Shown here piece after piece: positions 25,559-34,602 of a stretch of DNA of 48,345 bases. The DNA lies in assembly GCA_947176765.1 (NCBI GenBank), contig CAMWRX010000012.1:1-48345 (forward strand), read 5' to 3'. How positions within the stretch are numbered: position 1 is the stretch's first letter; each line of letters begins with the position of its first letter. The notes beneath the pieces were generated by a model. That model searched no databases. It was not told the origin of the DNA and saw only the letters and a list, made by a program, of their open reading frames with translations. The DNA is from an uncultured bacterium. Its GTDB lineage: Bacteria; Bacillota; Clostridia; Oscillospirales; Oscillospiraceae. Both the position numbers and the translations under genes were made by a program.

Positions 25559-26638
25559 ATGGTTACGGTTAGCCTGTGCATGATCGTAAAAAATGAGGAG
25601 GACGTGCTGAGCCGCTGTCTGGAGAGTGTGGAAGACCTGGTGGATGAAATCATCATCGTAGACACCGGCTCCACCGACCACACCCGGGAAATCGCGGGGC
25701 GGTTCACCGACCGGGTATACGACTTCACCTGGGTAAACGACTTCGCGGCCGCCCGGAATTACGCCTTTTCCCTGGCGGAGAAGGACTACTGTATGTGGCT
25801 GGACGCGGACGACGTGATTTTAGAGGCGGATCGGGCCGCGTTCCGGGTGTTGAAGGAGACGCTGGAGCCCGACGTCTGCGTGGTCATGGCCAAATACGAC
25901 ACGGGGTTCGATGAAAACGGGAATGTGACCTTTTCCTATTTCCGGGAGCGGCTCATCAAAAACCACACCGGGATGCGCTGGGAAGGGGCGGTACACGAGG
26001 CCATTGCCCCGGTGGGCCGGGTGCTCTACAGCCAGTTCGCCGTCACCCACCGCAAGCTGCGCCCATCCGACCCGGACAGGAACCTGCTGATCTACGAAAA
26101 GCAGCTGGAGCAGGGGATAAAGCTGGAGCCCCGACAGCAGTTTTATTATGGGCGGGAGCTCTATTACCACCAGCGCTATGCCCAGGCCGTCCAGGTTCTT
26201 GAGGATTTTCTGGACGAGGGCCGGGGCTGGGTGGAGAACAGCATCGACGCCTGCTGCCACTGCGCCTACTGCTATGAGCGCATGGAGCAGCCGGAACGGG
26301 CGCTGCAATCGCTGCTGCGCAGCTTTGCCTATGACCGGCCCCGGGCCGAGGTGTGCTGTGAGCTGGGGCGCTGGTTTTTCCAGCGGGAGCAGATATCCCT
26401 GGCCGCCTACTGGTACTCTCTGGCCCTGACCTGCCCCCGGGACGACCGCCGGGGCGGGTTTATCTCCCCCGACTGTTACGGCTATCTGCCCTGCATCCAG
26501 CTTTGCGTCTGCTACAGCCGCCTGGGCGATCTGGAGCGGGCGGAGCGGATGAACGAGCTGGCCGCCTCCTTTAAGCCGGACGCGGCCCCAGTCCTGCACA
26601 ACCGGGTCTATTTCCAAAGCCTCGCGGCAGGGCGGTAA
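25559..26638 (+). CDS. GT2 glycosyltransferase with TPR-like C-terminus
   Basis: 359 aa; GGAGGAGG precedes the ATG by about 7 bp. The GT-A core is at residues 1-130: SLCMIVKNEEDVLSRCLES, VDTGSTDHT, and the metal-binding DxD at 82-84 (MWLDADD). The C-terminal half (about 185-340) has repeated helix pairs typical of TPR-like regions in family 2 enzymes that modify proteins. There is no signal peptide or membrane segment. It lies directly behind two Thr-rich collagen genes. In C. difficile the glycosyltransferase SgtA is encoded beside BclA3 and glycosylates it, so this enzyme probably glycosylates the collagen tracts in the mother cell. Donor sugar unknown. Confidence 0.85.
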   Translation: MVTVSLCMIVKNEEDVLSRCLESVEDLVDEIIIVDTGSTDHTREIAGRFTDRVYDFTWVNDFAAARNYAFSLAEKDYCMWLDADDVILEADRAAFRVLKETLEPDVCVVMAKYDTGFDENGNVTFSYFRERLIKNHTGMRWEGAVHEAIAPVGRVLYSQFAVTHRKLRPSDPDRNLLIYEKQLEQGIKLEPRQQFYYGRELYYHQRYAQAVQVLEDFLDEGRGWVENSIDACCHCAYCYERMEQPERALQSLLRSFAYDRPRAEVCCELGRWFFQREQISLAAYWYSLALTCPRDDRRGGFISPDCYGYLPCIQLCVCYSRLGDLERAERMNELAASFKPDAAPVLHNRVYFQSLAAGR

Positions 26639-26674
26639 CGGCTCTGCCCATAATGATGGGCCGCGTGCCAAACA

Positions 26675-26716
26675 GCCGCCGGATCGTGAAACTGTCACGG
26701 TCCGGCGGCGTTTTCA
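26675..26716 (+). terminator. rho-independent terminator after the glycosyltransferase
   Basis: 15-bp stem with one G-U pair (26675-26689 with 26695-26709; GCCGCCGGA/TCCGGCGGC core), loop AACTG, then GTTTTC. Confidence 0.8.
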
Positions 26717-26740
26717 TCCCCTTTTTTGGAGGAATGGAAA

Positions 26741-26769
26741 TTGACAAACGGGTGCTGTCCGTGTATGAT
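26741..26769 (+). promoter_or_regulatory. sigma-A promoter of the degV-fabT-like operon
   Basis: TTGACA (26741-26746), 17 bp, TATGAT (26764-26769). Near-consensus and followed by an AT-rich leader. Confidence 0.82.
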
Positions 26770-26779
26770 ACTTCGAAAG

Positions 26780-26816
26780 TCAAACCATTTGAACACCAAA
26801 ATATTTGATTGTCAAA
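26780..26816 (+). promoter_or_regulatory. FabT-like operator sequences
   Basis: TTTGA-TTG-TCAAA at 26804-26816 is a perfect dyad matching the FabT-type pattern TTTGAnnnTCAAA. A second dyad with the halves in the opposite order, TCAAA-CCA-TTTGA, lies at 26780-26792. Both are just downstream of the promoter -10, where a bound regulator would block transcription. Confidence 0.6.
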
Positions 26817-26839
26817 ATATCTGTGAGGAGTTGTTTGAT

Positions 26840-27685
26840 ATGGTACGCATCATCACCGACGGCACCAGCGATATGTCCGCCCAGCGGGCGGCGGAGCTGA
26901 ACATCGACGTCATCCCCCTGAGGGTTATGTTTGGAGAGGAGAGCTTCCTGGACGGCGTGGACATCACCCGTGAGGAGTTCTTTGCCCGCCTGGCCTCCAG
27001 TCAGGAGCTGCCCACCACCTCCCAGCTTACCCCGGACGATTTCCTGGAGCTGTTCCAGAAGTATGCCGCCCAGGGGGATGAGATCGTGGGGATTTTTGTG
27101 TCCACGGAGCTCAGCGGCACCTGTCAGTCCGCCTGTATCGCCCGGGAGATGGTGGAGGGCGGGGAGATCCATATAGTGGACTCCCGCACCGTTACCTTTG
27201 CCCTGGCCCTGCTGGTGGAGGAGGCGGCCCAGATGCGAGATCAGGGCCTGTCCGCCGCCCAAATCGCCGCCGAAGTGGAAAAGCTGGCCCAGCGGACCCA
27301 CCTGCTGGCGGTGGTGGATACGCTGACCTACTTAAAGAAGGGCGGGCGCATCTCCGCCGCCACCGCCGCCGTGGGCGGGCTGCTGGGCATCAAGCCCATC
27401 GTGGGGGTGGACAGCCGGGGCACGGTGGAGGCTCTGGGCAAGGCCCGCTCCATCGCCTCCGGCCTGGACTGGATCGCCCAGCACATCAAAAATGCCCCGG
27501 CGGATCCCGACCATCTGGTGGCTTACGGCCATTCCAACTCCCCTGAGCGGGTGCCGGTGTGCATGGAGGCGCTGAAGGACGCGCTGCCCCAGAACAAGTC
27601 CCCGCTGATGGGCTCCATCGGCGCGGTGGTGGGCACCCATGTGGGCCCGGGGGCCGTGGGCGTGGCCTATATCGCGGCGGAATAA
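26840..27685 (+). CDS. DegV family protein (FakB-like fatty acid-binding)
   Basis: 281 aa from the ATG at 26840, 9 bp after GAGGAG; upstream in-frame starts overlap the promoter and operator. DegV signatures: VRIITDGTSDMSAQ at the N-terminus, PTTSQLTPDDF (58-68, acyl-carboxylate-binding loop), VSTELSGTCQSA, VDSRTVTFALALLVEEAA, and LTYLKKGGRISAATA. DegV proteins bind a fatty acid and, as FakB, present it to the kinase FakA to make acyl phosphate for phospholipid synthesis. The operon partner is a FabT-like regulator and the leader has FabT-like sites, which supports the fatty acid role. No FakA gene is in the window. Confidence 0.87.
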   Translation: MVRIITDGTSDMSAQRAAELNIDVIPLRVMFGEESFLDGVDITREEFFARLASSQELPTTSQLTPDDFLELFQKYAAQGDEIVGIFVSTELSGTCQSACIAREMVEGGEIHIVDSRTVTFALALLVEEAAQMRDQGLSAAQIAAEVEKLAQRTHLLAVVDTLTYLKKGGRISAATAAVGGLLGIKPIVGVDSRGTVEALGKARSIASGLDWIAQHIKNAPADPDHLVAYGHSNSPERVPVCMEALKDALPQNKSPLMGSIGAVVGTHVGPGAVGVAYIAAE

Positions 27686-27694
27686 GGGAAAGCC

Positions 27695-28156
27695 ATGGAA
27701 CACGATCACTGTGCCAAGGAGCTGAACGACTTCCTGGTGGAGGTGTTCAACGACATTTTAAAAACGGAGGAGCTGTACGTCAGCGAGGGCTACTCCGACC
27801 TGTCCGTGCGGGAGATGCACCTGATTGAAGAGGTGTGCCGGGCGGTGGATCAGGGGCGGGACAACCGCTCCTCCGCCATCGCCGCCGCCCAGGGGGTGAC
27901 GGCGGGGACGCTCACCGCGGCGGTGAACCAGCTGGAGGCCAAAGGCTATCTGGAGCGGGTGCGGGACAGCAGCGACAAGCGCTCTGTCCGGTTGTGCCCC
28001 ACGCAGAAGGGCCGGGAGGCCAACCGCCGCCATACCGACTTCCACCGGGAGCTGGTGGCGGCCACCGTGGAGACGCTGACGTCGGAGGAGACCGAGGTGC
28101 TGGCCCAGGGCTTGAGCGGCATTGCCGCCTTTATCCGGGCCAAATATCTGGCCTGA
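27695..28156 (+). CDS. fabT: MarR-family regulator, FabT-like
   Basis: 153 aa with a central winged helix (SAIAAAQGVTAGTLTAAVNQ, then the wing GYLERVRDSSDKRSVRL). Similarity to streptococcal FabT is marked around LSVREMHLIE, LEAKGYLERVR, and the C-terminal KGREANRRHTDFHREL. FabT represses fatty acid synthesis genes when bound to acyl-ACP at TTTGAnnnTCAAA sites. Such a site lies in the leader of this two-gene operon, so autoregulation is likely. The gene starts 9 bp after degV. It is not next to fab genes here, which is unusual for FabT. Confidence 0.78.
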   Translation: MEHDHCAKELNDFLVEVFNDILKTEELYVSEGYSDLSVREMHLIEEVCRAVDQGRDNRSSAIAAAQGVTAGTLTAAVNQLEAKGYLERVRDSSDKRSVRLCPTQKGREANRRHTDFHRELVAATVETLTSEETEVLAQGLSGIAAFIRAKYLA

Positions 28157-28198
28157 TACCGCCGCACCAGAACATTTATAGACGGTTTGCACACAAAG

Positions 28199-28241
28199 CA
28201 GGCTCCCTATTTCGAGAAAAGCGCTCGAAATAGGGAGCCTG
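28199..28241. terminator. bidirectional terminator between convergent operons
   Basis: A perfect 18-bp stem, CAGGCTCCCTATTTCGAG (28199-28216) with its complement at 28224-28241, loop AAAAGCG, then TTCAAATTATT. It serves the FabT-like operon and the end of the long minus-strand run. Confidence 0.82.
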
Positions 28242-28247
28242 TTCAAA

Positions 28248-30671
28248 TTATTGGCACAGATAGGCGGCGATTTGGGCCAGCAGTCCGGCGGAACCTACCC
28301 GGTAGCCGCTGACGCCGTAGACCGCGGTTCCCGTCCCGTCGCACACCACCGCCAGGGGCGGGGTGTCCGGGTCGCAGGTGAGCCGCCGGGCGGTGTCCTC
28401 CCGATCGTAGGCCCAGTCGTCCACCAAGACCTGGATCTCCGGCCACCGTGCCAGCAGTCCGCCTAGGGTGGGGTGGCGGGCGCCGGTTCCATCCCGGAGG
28501 AGAAACACCACATTCAGCGGCAGCGCCGCCAGCATATCCCGCAGGCCGGACAGCTCGGCCAGCAGATGCTCGGTGGGTTCGCCCCCCTCCTCCAGCCAGA
28601 TCAGCAGGGAGGGGCGGCCGTCCAGGCGGAACAGGTCGGGGACGGGGGAGCCCTCCAGCCGCCGGGCCGGGGCGGTAGGCATGGCCGTGCGGCCCAGCAG
28701 CTCGGCCAGGGGGCAGGAGCGCAGCCGCAGCTCCACGTCGGCTGGCTCCCCGGCTTTGACCGGCAGTTCCCGGCGGGAGGCCAGCTGGTTCCCGTTGGGC
28801 AGGCGGGCCGACGTGATCAGCCGGTAGTATCCGGCGGGCAGGGTCAGCGTCCGCCCAGCCCGATCCCAACCGCTGTCGGGCAGGGACAGTACCGTCCAGC
28901 CCTCCTCTGTCTGCCGGGACAGCGACCAGTTCTGCCGGTACAGGGGCGGGGCATCCCCCGCCCAGGTCAGGCACAGCGTCCCCGTTTCCTCGGGACAGAC
29001 GGGATGGAAAGCGCCGTCCCGCCAGAATTCGGTTGCGCCGTCCAGCGCCCGCAGCCGCGCGGGAACGCCCAGCGTCCGCAGGGCGGCCACCAGCAGCAGG
29101 TCACGGCTTTTTTCATCGCAAGCTCCAGCCTCCGGCACCGCTGCCGGGGGCCAGTACAATTGGCCGTAGCTGTTTTCCCCGGCGTCCGGCAGCAGCTCCC
29201 GCAGAAAATGGCGCAGCTGGGCAGGGCTGCCCGTCCAGTCAGACAGCCAGCCCCCCAGCGCCCCCCGCCAGGGGGTGAGCCTCTCCAGCGAGATCCGGGG
29301 GCAGGCCGCATAGCGCCAGTAGATGTCCTCCGGCATCTCTTCGGGCCGGGGCAAAAGGTGGGCCAGATGATCCTCCAGTACCTCCGCCGGCACGTCCCGC
29401 AAATCCTTGTCCGACAGCGTCCGAGCCAGCCGCTCCCGGTCTGGGCGGTTTTTGCCGCTGAGAAAAGTATAAATTGCCTCAAAATTGCCCCGGGCAGCCC
29501 GGAGCAGGTCATCGCAGCCGGGGAGGGCGGCGGCCCGGATACCGTCGTAATACCCCGCCATCCGCTGCTCCCGCAGGGCGTTCCCACGGGCCAGAACATC
29601 CGCCCGCGCCCTCTTCTGGGCCGGGGTCAGCCCGGTGGAGCGCAGCTCGGCCGGGGCGGGGGCGTGAAAGTCAAACTCCTGCCAGCCGGAGTCGCCCTCC
29701 GACGGTTTTTGAAGGGCCAGCGTGACAGCCCCGTCCACGCAGTCCCCCTCGGCCCGCAGGCCGTCCCGCTGGGCCAGCACATGGAGGTCGCCCAGTCCCA
29801 GCTCAACGCTGGCCTCCCCCCGCCCGTCGGCGGTGAGGGTGGCGATGGTGTGGTATCCGGCCCCGTTGAGTACCTGAAGCCGGAACCGCGCGCCACTGGC
29901 GGGCAGGCCGTCCGCCAGTGCCCGGAAGCGGTACTCCCGCACCGGGGCATACCGGGCGGTCTGATTGTACCAGGTCACGGCTCCCTCCCGGCCAATGGGC
30001 TGTCCGTGGAGGGGGGAGCTTCCCTCCCCGAACAGGCGGCTGTGAACCAACATGGCCCGGGAGGCGGGGGTGTTGAACCACCCCCGGTCCAGCACCGGCT
30101 CGGGCTCGCAGGCCCCCAAAAACCGCCATACGCCGCCGCACAGGGCCTCCACCCAGGCATGGTTGTCGTCGCAGTGTGACCAGCGGGGGGCATACACTTG
30201 TCTGGCGGCAATGCCCACGCTGCGCAGGGCGGACACCAGAAAGGCGGACTCTTCCCCGCAGCGCCCGCTGCCGCAGCGAAATACCGTCAGCGGGGAGGCG
30301 GTGCGCTCGTCCTGAGCCTGATAGGAGGCGTGCTCGTGGCACCAGCGGTTGACCTCCAGCACCCGCTCCTCGGCGGTGGGCAGGGCCTCTACCCTGGGCC
30401 ACAGCTCCTCGCAAAACAGAGAGCGGTGGAAGGACAGATCCTCATCGTTCACCCGGGGGAACAGGACATAGTGGGCGAACAGCTCCCAGTCCAGCGCCCC
30501 ACACAGGGGGTCAGTTTCCCGAAGGAACAGGGCATGGTCGGCAAATTGCAGGAACAGCTCGAAGGGATAGCAGTCCAGGTCGCTGTCCGGCAGGTGACAC
30601 GCCAAAAATTCCATGGCCCGGCGGCGGGGGCCGGACAGGGCGGCAAGCGCCCCGCTCCATCGCTCCGCCAT
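28248..30671 (-). CDS. large cytoplasmic transglutaminase-fold protein with thioredoxin-like C-terminus
   Basis: 807 aa, no signal peptide. Residues about 100-195 are a transglutaminase-like core: catalytic Cys138 in GRCGEESAFLVSALRSVG, His171 in CDDNHAWVEA, and an acidic residue about 189 in GACEPEPV where the triad Asp usually lies. Later parts include beta-rich repeats (about 230-340) and a second long segment. The last 135 residues (SPVPDLFRLDGRPSLLIWLEEGG) look like a thioredoxin-like fold without a CxxC. Members of this superfamily act mostly as cysteine peptidases or amidases. It starts 1 bp after the aminopeptidase stop, so a peptide substrate is a reasonable inference. Confidence 0.72.
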   Translation of the reverse strand: MAERWSGALAALSGPRRRAMEFLACHLPDSDLDCYPFELFLQFADHALFLRETDPLCGALDWELFAHYVLFPRVNDEDLSFHRSLFCEELWPRVEALPTAEERVLEVNRWCHEHASYQAQDERTASPLTVFRCGSGRCGEESAFLVSALRSVGIAARQVYAPRWSHCDDNHAWVEALCGGVWRFLGACEPEPVLDRGWFNTPASRAMLVHSRLFGEGSSPLHGQPIGREGAVTWYNQTARYAPVREYRFRALADGLPASGARFRLQVLNGAGYHTIATLTADGRGEASVELGLGDLHVLAQRDGLRAEGDCVDGAVTLALQKPSEGDSGWQEFDFHAPAPAELRSTGLTPAQKRARADVLARGNALREQRMAGYYDGIRAAALPGCDDLLRAARGNFEAIYTFLSGKNRPDRERLARTLSDKDLRDVPAEVLEDHLAHLLPRPEEMPEDIYWRYAACPRISLERLTPWRGALGGWLSDWTGSPAQLRHFLRELLPDAGENSYGQLYWPPAAVPEAGACDEKSRDLLLVAALRTLGVPARLRALDGATEFWRDGAFHPVCPEETGTLCLTWAGDAPPLYRQNWSLSRQTEEGWTVLSLPDSGWDRAGRTLTLPAGYYRLITSARLPNGNQLASRRELPVKAGEPADVELRLRSCPLAELLGRTAMPTAPARRLEGSPVPDLFRLDGRPSLLIWLEEGGEPTEHLLAELSGLRDMLAALPLNVVFLLRDGTGARHPTLGGLLARWPEIQVLVDDWAYDREDTARRLTCDPDTPPLAVVCDGTGTAVYGVSGYRVGSAGLLAQIAAYLCQ

Positions 30672-30672
30672 G

Positions 30673-32034
30673 TCAGTCTGTCTGGGCTAAGCCCCGGCAC
30701 AGCTCGTAGAGGGTGGTCACCCCCGCGCCGGTGGCCCCGGGAACCTGGTACTCCCACCGGGGGCGGTCTACCCAGGCGGTGCCCGCGATGTCCAGGTGCA
30801 CCCAGGGGTGCCCCTCCGCGAACGCGCCGATAAACAGCCCCGCCGTGATGGCCCCGCAGCCGTCATTAGACTGATTGCACAGGTCGGCCACCGGGCTCTC
30901 GATCATCTTTTTGTACTCCGGGAAATCGGGGAAGCGCCAATACTGCTCCCCGGCCCGGGCGGCGGCGCTCATCACGTCCAGGAAAAGGCCCTCGTCGTTG
31001 GTCAGCAGGCCCGCCGTGGTGAAGCCCAGCGCGGCCACGCAGGCCCCGGTGAGGGTGGCGATGTCCACCACCTGGTTCGCCCCCTCCTTCTCAATGGCAT
31101 AGGTCACCGCGTCGGCCAAAATAAGCCGGCCCTCCGCGTCGGTATTGTTCACTTGAATCGTCTTGCCGGACATGGAGGTCACCACGTCCCCGGGCAGGAA
31201 GCTGTCCGGGGAGATGCGGTTTTCCACCGCCGGGATCACCGCCACGGCGTTGACGGGCACCTGGTTCTCGGCCAGGGCCAGCAGCGCACCGCACACAGCG
31301 GCCCCTCCGGCCATGTCGCCCCGCATTCCTTTCAGCCCGCCGGCGGTTTTGAGGCAGTAGCCGCCGGTGTCGCAGCACACCCCTTTGCCCACCAGGGCGA
31401 TGGGGGCGGCGTCGGTTGCTCCGCCCCGGTAACGCAGCACGATGAGCCGGGGCGGGTGGCCCGCGCTGTCCCCCACGGCGTGGAACGCCCCCATATTGAG
31501 GGCGCGGGTGTCCTCCTCACCCAGCACCTGGGTCTCAATCCCCAGCGGTTTTGCCGCCTCGGTCATGCGCTGGGCCATCCGCTCCGGGGTGAGGAGGTTG
31601 GCGGGGCAGTTCACCAGATCCCGGGCAAAGCACACCGCCCGGGTCACCGCTCCAGTCTCCGTCAGGATAGCGGCGGCGTCCAGCCCCTCCGCGCCGGTGA
31701 GGTACGCGTCAAAGGGCTTGTCTGGGGTCTGCTTCCAGCTCTCCTGCCGGTAGCAGGCCAAATCCGCCCCCTGGGCCAGCGCGGACACACCCGCCGTTCC
31801 CAGGGCCTCCGCCGCCGGGGCGGCATCGAACAGGACGGACTGCCCGCCCAGGCTCTGAACGGTCTTGACCGCCTTGGCGGCGGCCCGGCGGACGGTTTGC
31901 GGCTCAGGCTTTTCGCCCAGGTTCACGATCAGAATGCGTCCCTGCTCCGCCGTGCGCAGGGACAGGGGCTCCCCCTTCTGGGTCTCCAGCTCCACCCTCC
32001 ACTGGACGGGCTCGTTGTTCCACAGCTGAATCAT
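30673..32034 (-). CDS. pepA: M17 leucyl aminopeptidase
   Basis: 453 aa. The M17 di-metal site is complete: Lys217 and Asp222 in VGKGVCCDTGG, Lys229, Asp240 in MRGDMAGGA, and Asp299, Glu301 and Arg303 in the signature NTDAEGRLILAD. It removes N-terminal residues from peptides in the cytoplasm with Mn or Zn. It is slightly shorter than the 480-500 aa common for the family, mostly in the N-terminal domain. It lies between a fucosidase and a transglutaminase-fold gene on the same strand with gaps under 20 bp, so this cluster may recycle glycopeptides. Confidence 0.9.
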   Translation of the reverse strand: MIQLWNNEPVQWRVELETQKGEPLSLRTAEQGRILIVNLGEKPEPQTVRRAAAKAVKTVQSLGGQSVLFDAAPAAEALGTAGVSALAQGADLACYRQESWKQTPDKPFDAYLTGAEGLDAAAILTETGAVTRAVCFARDLVNCPANLLTPERMAQRMTEAAKPLGIETQVLGEEDTRALNMGAFHAVGDSAGHPPRLIVLRYRGGATDAAPIALVGKGVCCDTGGYCLKTAGGLKGMRGDMAGGAAVCGALLALAENQVPVNAVAVIPAVENRISPDSFLPGDVVTSMSGKTIQVNNTDAEGRLILADAVTYAIEKEGANQVVDIATLTGACVAALGFTTAGLLTNDEGLFLDVMSAAARAGEQYWRFPDFPEYKKMIESPVADLCNQSNDGCGAITAGLFIGAFAEGHPWVHLDIAGTAWVDRPRWEYQVPGATGAGVTTLYELCRGLAQTD

Positions 32035-32052
32035 GAAAAATTCCTCCTGATT

Positions 32053-33375
32053 TTATCTATCTGACGGGGCGCGCAGGCGCACCTCCAGCACCGTGTCCAC
32101 CGGGTCGGGCAGGACCGGGTCGGGCCCCAGGTCGGCGAAGGCCAGCTCCGGGTAGTCGCTGTGCACCCAGCTGGTGGACAGGGGCGCCTCGCTGCCGTCC
32201 GCCAGGCGGCGGATGGAGGCAATCTGGTCTTTGTCCACTCCAAAGAGGGGCAACGGTCCCACGGTGTTCTCATAGATGTGATAGTACAGAGTGTCCCCCC
32301 GACGGGTGATCCTGCCGTAATCCGGCTTGTCAAGCCCCGAGGGGCCGCAGCCGTAGATGCTCTCGCCATTGCGCTCCATCCACCGGCCGATGTCCCGGAG
32401 GATGTCCAGCGCCTGGTCGGGGAAGCGCCCTGTGGCGTCCGGGCCCACGTTGAGCAGCAGGTTGCCCCCCTTGGACACGCACTCCACCAGCTTTTTGATG
32501 AGCATGGGGGCGGGCTTATAATAGTGGTCTGTGGCGCAGTAGCCCCAGTGGTTGTTCATGGTGACGCAGCTCTCCCACACCAGGGGCCGCCCTTCGGCGT
32601 CCAGCAGGCCGTGGGGCGGGACGATCTGCTCCGGGCTGACGAAGTCCCCGTGGTAGGGGGTGGGCTTGCACGCCGCCAGGGAGCCGAAGCCCTCCCCGCT
32701 GACCTCCAGCCGGTTGTCGATGATGACGTCGGGCTGGAGGGCGCGCACCATTTCCATCAGCTGGGTGGCCCGCCATGCCTCCCCCCGGAGGTGGTCGTAG
32801 GAGTAGTCAAACCACAGCAGATCCAGTTTGCCGTAGTTGCTGCACAGCTCCCGCATCTGGGCGTGCATATAGTCCAGGTAGCGGTCAAAGTTCCGGCCCT
32901 CATTGCCATAGGCCGGGTCGTCCCGCATGGGGTGGTTTCGGTCCCCGTAGTGGGGGAAGTCCGGGTGCCGCCAGTCGATGATGGAAAAATACAGCCCCGC
33001 CCGCAGCCCGGCCTCCCGGGCGGCGTCCAGAAACTCCCGGACAAAGTCCCGGCCGGCGGGGGAGTTGGTGGATTTGAAGTCGGTATAGGCGCTGTCGAAC
33101 AGGCAGAAGCCGTCGTGGTGCTTGGCGGTGAGCACGGCGTATTTCATCCCGGCCCCCTTGGCCGCCGCCATCCAGGCGCGCATATCACAGTGCCGGGGGT
33201 CAAACTGCCGGAGCAGCGGGTCATAGTCCTCGTTGGGGATGCGCTCCACGCTGCGCACCCACTCCCCCCGGGCCGGAATGGCGTACAGCCCCCAGTGGAG
33301 GAACAGGCCGAACCGGGCCTGGGTGTACCAGGCCACCCGGCGCTCATATTCCTCCCGGGAAAACACATAGGGCAT
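32053..33375 (-). CDS. GH29 alpha-L-fucosidase
   Basis: 440 aa from the ATG at 33375, six bases after AAAGGAGGG; a TTG further upstream would include that site. GH29 features: RFGLFLHWGLYAIPARGEW (21-39), YAVLTAKHHDGFCLFDS (79-95) and the nucleophile Asp190 in KLDLLWFDYSYD. It hydrolyses alpha-L-fucosides such as those of mucin, milk or blood-group glycans. There is no signal peptide, so it acts on imported oligosaccharides. A full-size C-terminal carbohydrate-binding domain is missing or much reduced, as in many compact bacterial members. Confidence 0.9.
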   Translation of the reverse strand: MPYVFSREEYERRVAWYTQARFGLFLHWGLYAIPARGEWVRSVERIPNEDYDPLLRQFDPRHCDMRAWMAAAKGAGMKYAVLTAKHHDGFCLFDSAYTDFKSTNSPAGRDFVREFLDAAREAGLRAGLYFSIIDWRHPDFPHYGDRNHPMRDDPAYGNEGRNFDRYLDYMHAQMRELCSNYGKLDLLWFDYSYDHLRGEAWRATQLMEMVRALQPDVIIDNRLEVSGEGFGSLAACKPTPYHGDFVSPEQIVPPHGLLDAEGRPLVWESCVTMNNHWGYCATDHYYKPAPMLIKKLVECVSKGGNLLLNVGPDATGRFPDQALDILRDIGRWMERNGESIYGCGPSGLDKPDYGRITRRGDTLYYHIYENTVGPLPLFGVDKDQIASIRRLADGSEAPLSTSWVHSDYPELAFADLGPDPVLPDPVDTVLEVRLRAPSDR

Positions 33376-33389
33376 GGCAAACCCTCCTT

Positions 33390-34523
33390 TTATGTCCAAT
33401 CCACCGGCATCCCGTTGACCGTCATGTCTTTGCTGGCCGGTATGAGGAGATACTTTTTGCCGTCGATGGTCCGCAGCTCCACCAGATGGCTGTGCTCCGG
33501 ATCGAGGGTAATGGCGGCGTCCTGGGTCTTGACTTCAAAGCGCTTGCTGTCGATGAGGTTGGCGGGGCTGAGCGCCGCTCCCTCGCCGAACCGCTCCGCG
33601 CACTTTTCACAAAAAGCGGTCACCTGCGCCTCCTCCGCTCCGCAGTCCTGGAGGATATCGGCCACATCGTTGGCGGTGAGGGTCAGCGGCTCCGGATCCC
33701 GGCTCTCCCTGTGCTGCTCAATCTGCTGGGTCAGCTGTTCGTGGACGGCCTGAACCACCTCCAGGCCGCAATTCCCCGCCAGCGCCTCGGTGAGGGCGGA
33801 CTGGAACGCCTCCCGCTGCTCACCGGCGGACATGAGCGGCTCGGTGTGAAAGACGGCGTCCAGGAACTCCTGGTGCAGCTCGTCCGGCTTGCGGGTGTAG
33901 GCTAGGGCGTTGTAGATATTGGCCGCCCGGTCGTCAAAGGCGGGGAACAGGAAACCCAGCTCCGGCGGGGCCACGAGCTGGCTGGGCAGGGAGTTGTGGA
34001 ATCCGTTTTCGTCGGGACAGTAACGCAGCTCCAGCTTGCCGTCCTTCACCGGGCACACACAGCAGACGATGTAGGAAAACACCTGGTCGGAGGCGTCCGC
34101 CTGGAGCTCGTCGTCCTTGCCCCGGAAGGGGACGTCATAAGTATCGTGGGCCAGCAGGATCAGGTAATTGCTGTCCTCCATGTCCAGGGAGTCAATGACC
34201 TTTTGATAGAACTGCCGCCGCACCTCGCCGTCCTTTAGCCCGGAGTTCCGCAGGGCCATGAGCAGCCGGTGTTCCTCGCTGTCTGCCACCTGCTGGGTGG
34301 AAAATTCGACGTCCAGCAGATTTCTCCCCAGGGTGCCGGAGAGCGCTTTTTTCAAGAAGCCCAGGTATTGCTCGGCCTCTTCCTGGGGCATCATCCCCAG
34401 GGACTCGTCCAGGGAGGAGATGATCTCTTTTCGGCAGCTGACATAGCAGCCGTAGATGCGGCTGATGGCGTTCTTGTTCAGGCGGAAGCGGCGGCGCAGC
34501 TCGCTGATCTCTTTTTGGTTCAT
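33390..34523 (-). CDS. DUF4317 family protein
   Basis: 377 aa from the ATG at 34523. The opening NQKEISELRRRFRLNKNAIS and SRIYGCYVSCRKEIISSLD, then SGTLGRNLLDVEFSTQQV, are the hallmark of DUF4317, a family of unknown function common in Clostridia. It is rich in charged helices, with a central segment (about 120-200) that looks more beta-rich (YDVPFRGKDDE, VFSYIVCCVCPVKDGKLEL). There are no membrane segments. It lies between the vWA gene (80-bp gap) and the fucosidase gene (14-bp gap), so it is transcribed with one or both. Function unknown. Confidence 0.8.
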   Translation of the reverse strand: MNQKEISELRRRFRLNKNAISRIYGCYVSCRKEIISSLDESLGMMPQEEAEQYLGFLKKALSGTLGRNLLDVEFSTQQVADSEEHRLLMALRNSGLKDGEVRRQFYQKVIDSLDMEDSNYLILLAHDTYDVPFRGKDDELQADASDQVFSYIVCCVCPVKDGKLELRYCPDENGFHNSLPSQLVAPPELGFLFPAFDDRAANIYNALAYTRKPDELHQEFLDAVFHTEPLMSAGEQREAFQSALTEALAGNCGLEVVQAVHEQLTQQIEQHRESRDPEPLTLTANDVADILQDCGAEEAQVTAFCEKCAERFGEGAALSPANLIDSKRFEVKTQDAAITLDPEHSHLVELRTIDGKKYLLIPASKDMTVNGMPVDWT

Positions 34524-34602
34524 GGCAACCTCACATTCGCAAATCAATTTCCCGCGTATTTTGGGAGACGAGACGCCCGGAGCGGCGGGATCACGCTGGG
34601 CG

